Below, in pieces: positions 13,904 through 14,247 of a stretch of DNA of 14,247 nt; position 1 is the first letter of the stretch; every line of letters starts with the position of its first letter. The notes under the pieces were generated by a model, which did no database searches, was not told where the DNA came from, and was given only the letters and a program-made list of their open reading frames with translations. A program made the position numbers and the translations under genes. The stretch comes from Nitrospirota bacterium (GTDB lineage Bacteria > Nitrospirota_A > Leptospirillia > Leptospirillales > Leptospirillaceae), in NCBI GenBank assembly GCA_027415455.1, contig DAIBSV010000035.1:1-14247 (forward strand), in the 5' to 3' direction.

Positions 13904-14247
13904 AAGGTCGATCGTCAAAGGTTGCCTGGAAGAGCGTCTTCGGATCAGAAAACGCCTTCGTATCCTGGTTCTCAAGGTTGGAAGCCAGATCCTGACCGAT
14001 GAATCGGGAGCCCTTTCTCCTCGCGCCTTCGGACGAATCGCCCGCCAGGTCGCCCTTCTTCGGACGGAAGGGGTCCGGGTCGTTCTCGTATCGTCCGGTG
14101 CGATCGCCGCAGGGCGTGAGAAAATAGGCCTCGGGAAAAAGCCGCTTTCCCTTGCGCTCAAGCAGGCCGCAGCCTCTGCCGGACAGTCCTCTCTCATGAT
14201 CCAGTGGGAACGCGCTCTGGGGCGCCATGGTATTCATACGGCCCAAA
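13875..14247 (+). CDS. proB: Glutamate 5-kinase, N-terminal part (3' partial)
   Basis: Frame reads RILVLKVGSQILTDESGALS, then VRVVLVSSGAIAAGREKIGLG, LKQAASAGQSSLMIQWE and HGIHTAQ before the window ends. These are the start of an amino-acid kinase fold of ProB, which phosphorylates glutamate in the first step of proline synthesis. No in-frame ATG precedes the conserved part. TTG at 13875 has AAGGA about 7 nt upstream and is my choice, giving about 30 residues before the conserved LKVGSQ and a 29-nt overlap with the end of obgE, which suggests translational coupling. A CTG at 13926 is an alternative. About one third of the expected length is visible. proB or proBA downstream of obgE is a common bacterial order. 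Confidence 0.88.
   Translation, partial: MLEPFLPKAERSIVKGCLEERLRIRKRLRILVLKVGSQILTDESGALSPRAFGRIARQVALLRTEGVRVVLVSSGAIAAGREKIGLGKKPLSLALKQAAASAGQSSLMIQWERALGRHGIHTAQ

Noticed and set aside
13761..14246. Minus-strand frames opposite the obgE end and proB
   Set aside because: The plus frame shows unmistakable ProB motifs (VLKVGSQ, VSSGAIAAGRE); the minus frames show none.

Overview
The window reads as chromosomal DNA of a diderm (Gram-negative) bacterium, moderately GC-rich with AT-richer intergenic DNA. Evidence for an outer membrane is a lipobox lipoprotein and a beta-strand-rich exported protein. Gene content and the taste for GTG, TTG and AUU starts would suit an acidophilic iron oxidiser such as Leptospirillum (Nitrospirota). 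That placement is inference from protein style, not a database result.

Layout. (1) 2-3596: two convergent c-di-GMP genes. The left one is cut by the window edge and reads GAF-LOV-GGDEF-EAL-CZB. It carries the complete photochemical residue set of a LOV blue-light domain, intact cyclase and phosphodiesterase motifs, and a C-terminal 3His/1Cys zinc-type CZB domain. The right one is a soluble diguanylate cyclase with an unrecognised helical N-terminus. (2) 3755-6972, minus strand: a translation operon thrS-infC-rpmI-rplT, with a promoter at its head and a hairpin/T-tract terminator at its tail. ThrRS lacks the TGS domain, infC starts at AUU and rpmI starts at GTG. (3) 6973-7290: a gene-free divergent region with a good sigma70-type promoter pointing right and a leader of about 210 nt. 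(4) 7291-11335, plus strand: an exported probable beta-barrel protein, a Ycf48/BNR-type beta-propeller lipoprotein, and an APC-type permease fused to a UspA-like domain. (5) 11339-11845, minus strand: a Fur-family regulator whose stop codon lies 3 nt from the permease stop. (6) 11846-12188: an unusually structured intergenic region between divergent fur and rplU. It has inverted repeats by the fur promoter, a nested hairpin with an alternative pairing, and two hairpins in the rplU leader. (7) 12189-14247, plus strand: rplU-rpmA-obgE-proB, with proB cut by the window edge and its start overlapping the end of obgE.

How it fits together: ribosome and translation genes form two housekeeping operons. 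Between and beside them lie accessory modules for signalling (light and possibly zinc to c-di-GMP), envelope and transport (barrel, lipoprotein, amino-acid-type permease) and metal regulation (Fur). The most notable item is the LOV-GGDEF-EAL-CZB protein, which appears able to integrate a flavin photoreceptor and a zinc site on one bifunctional c-di-GMP enzyme.
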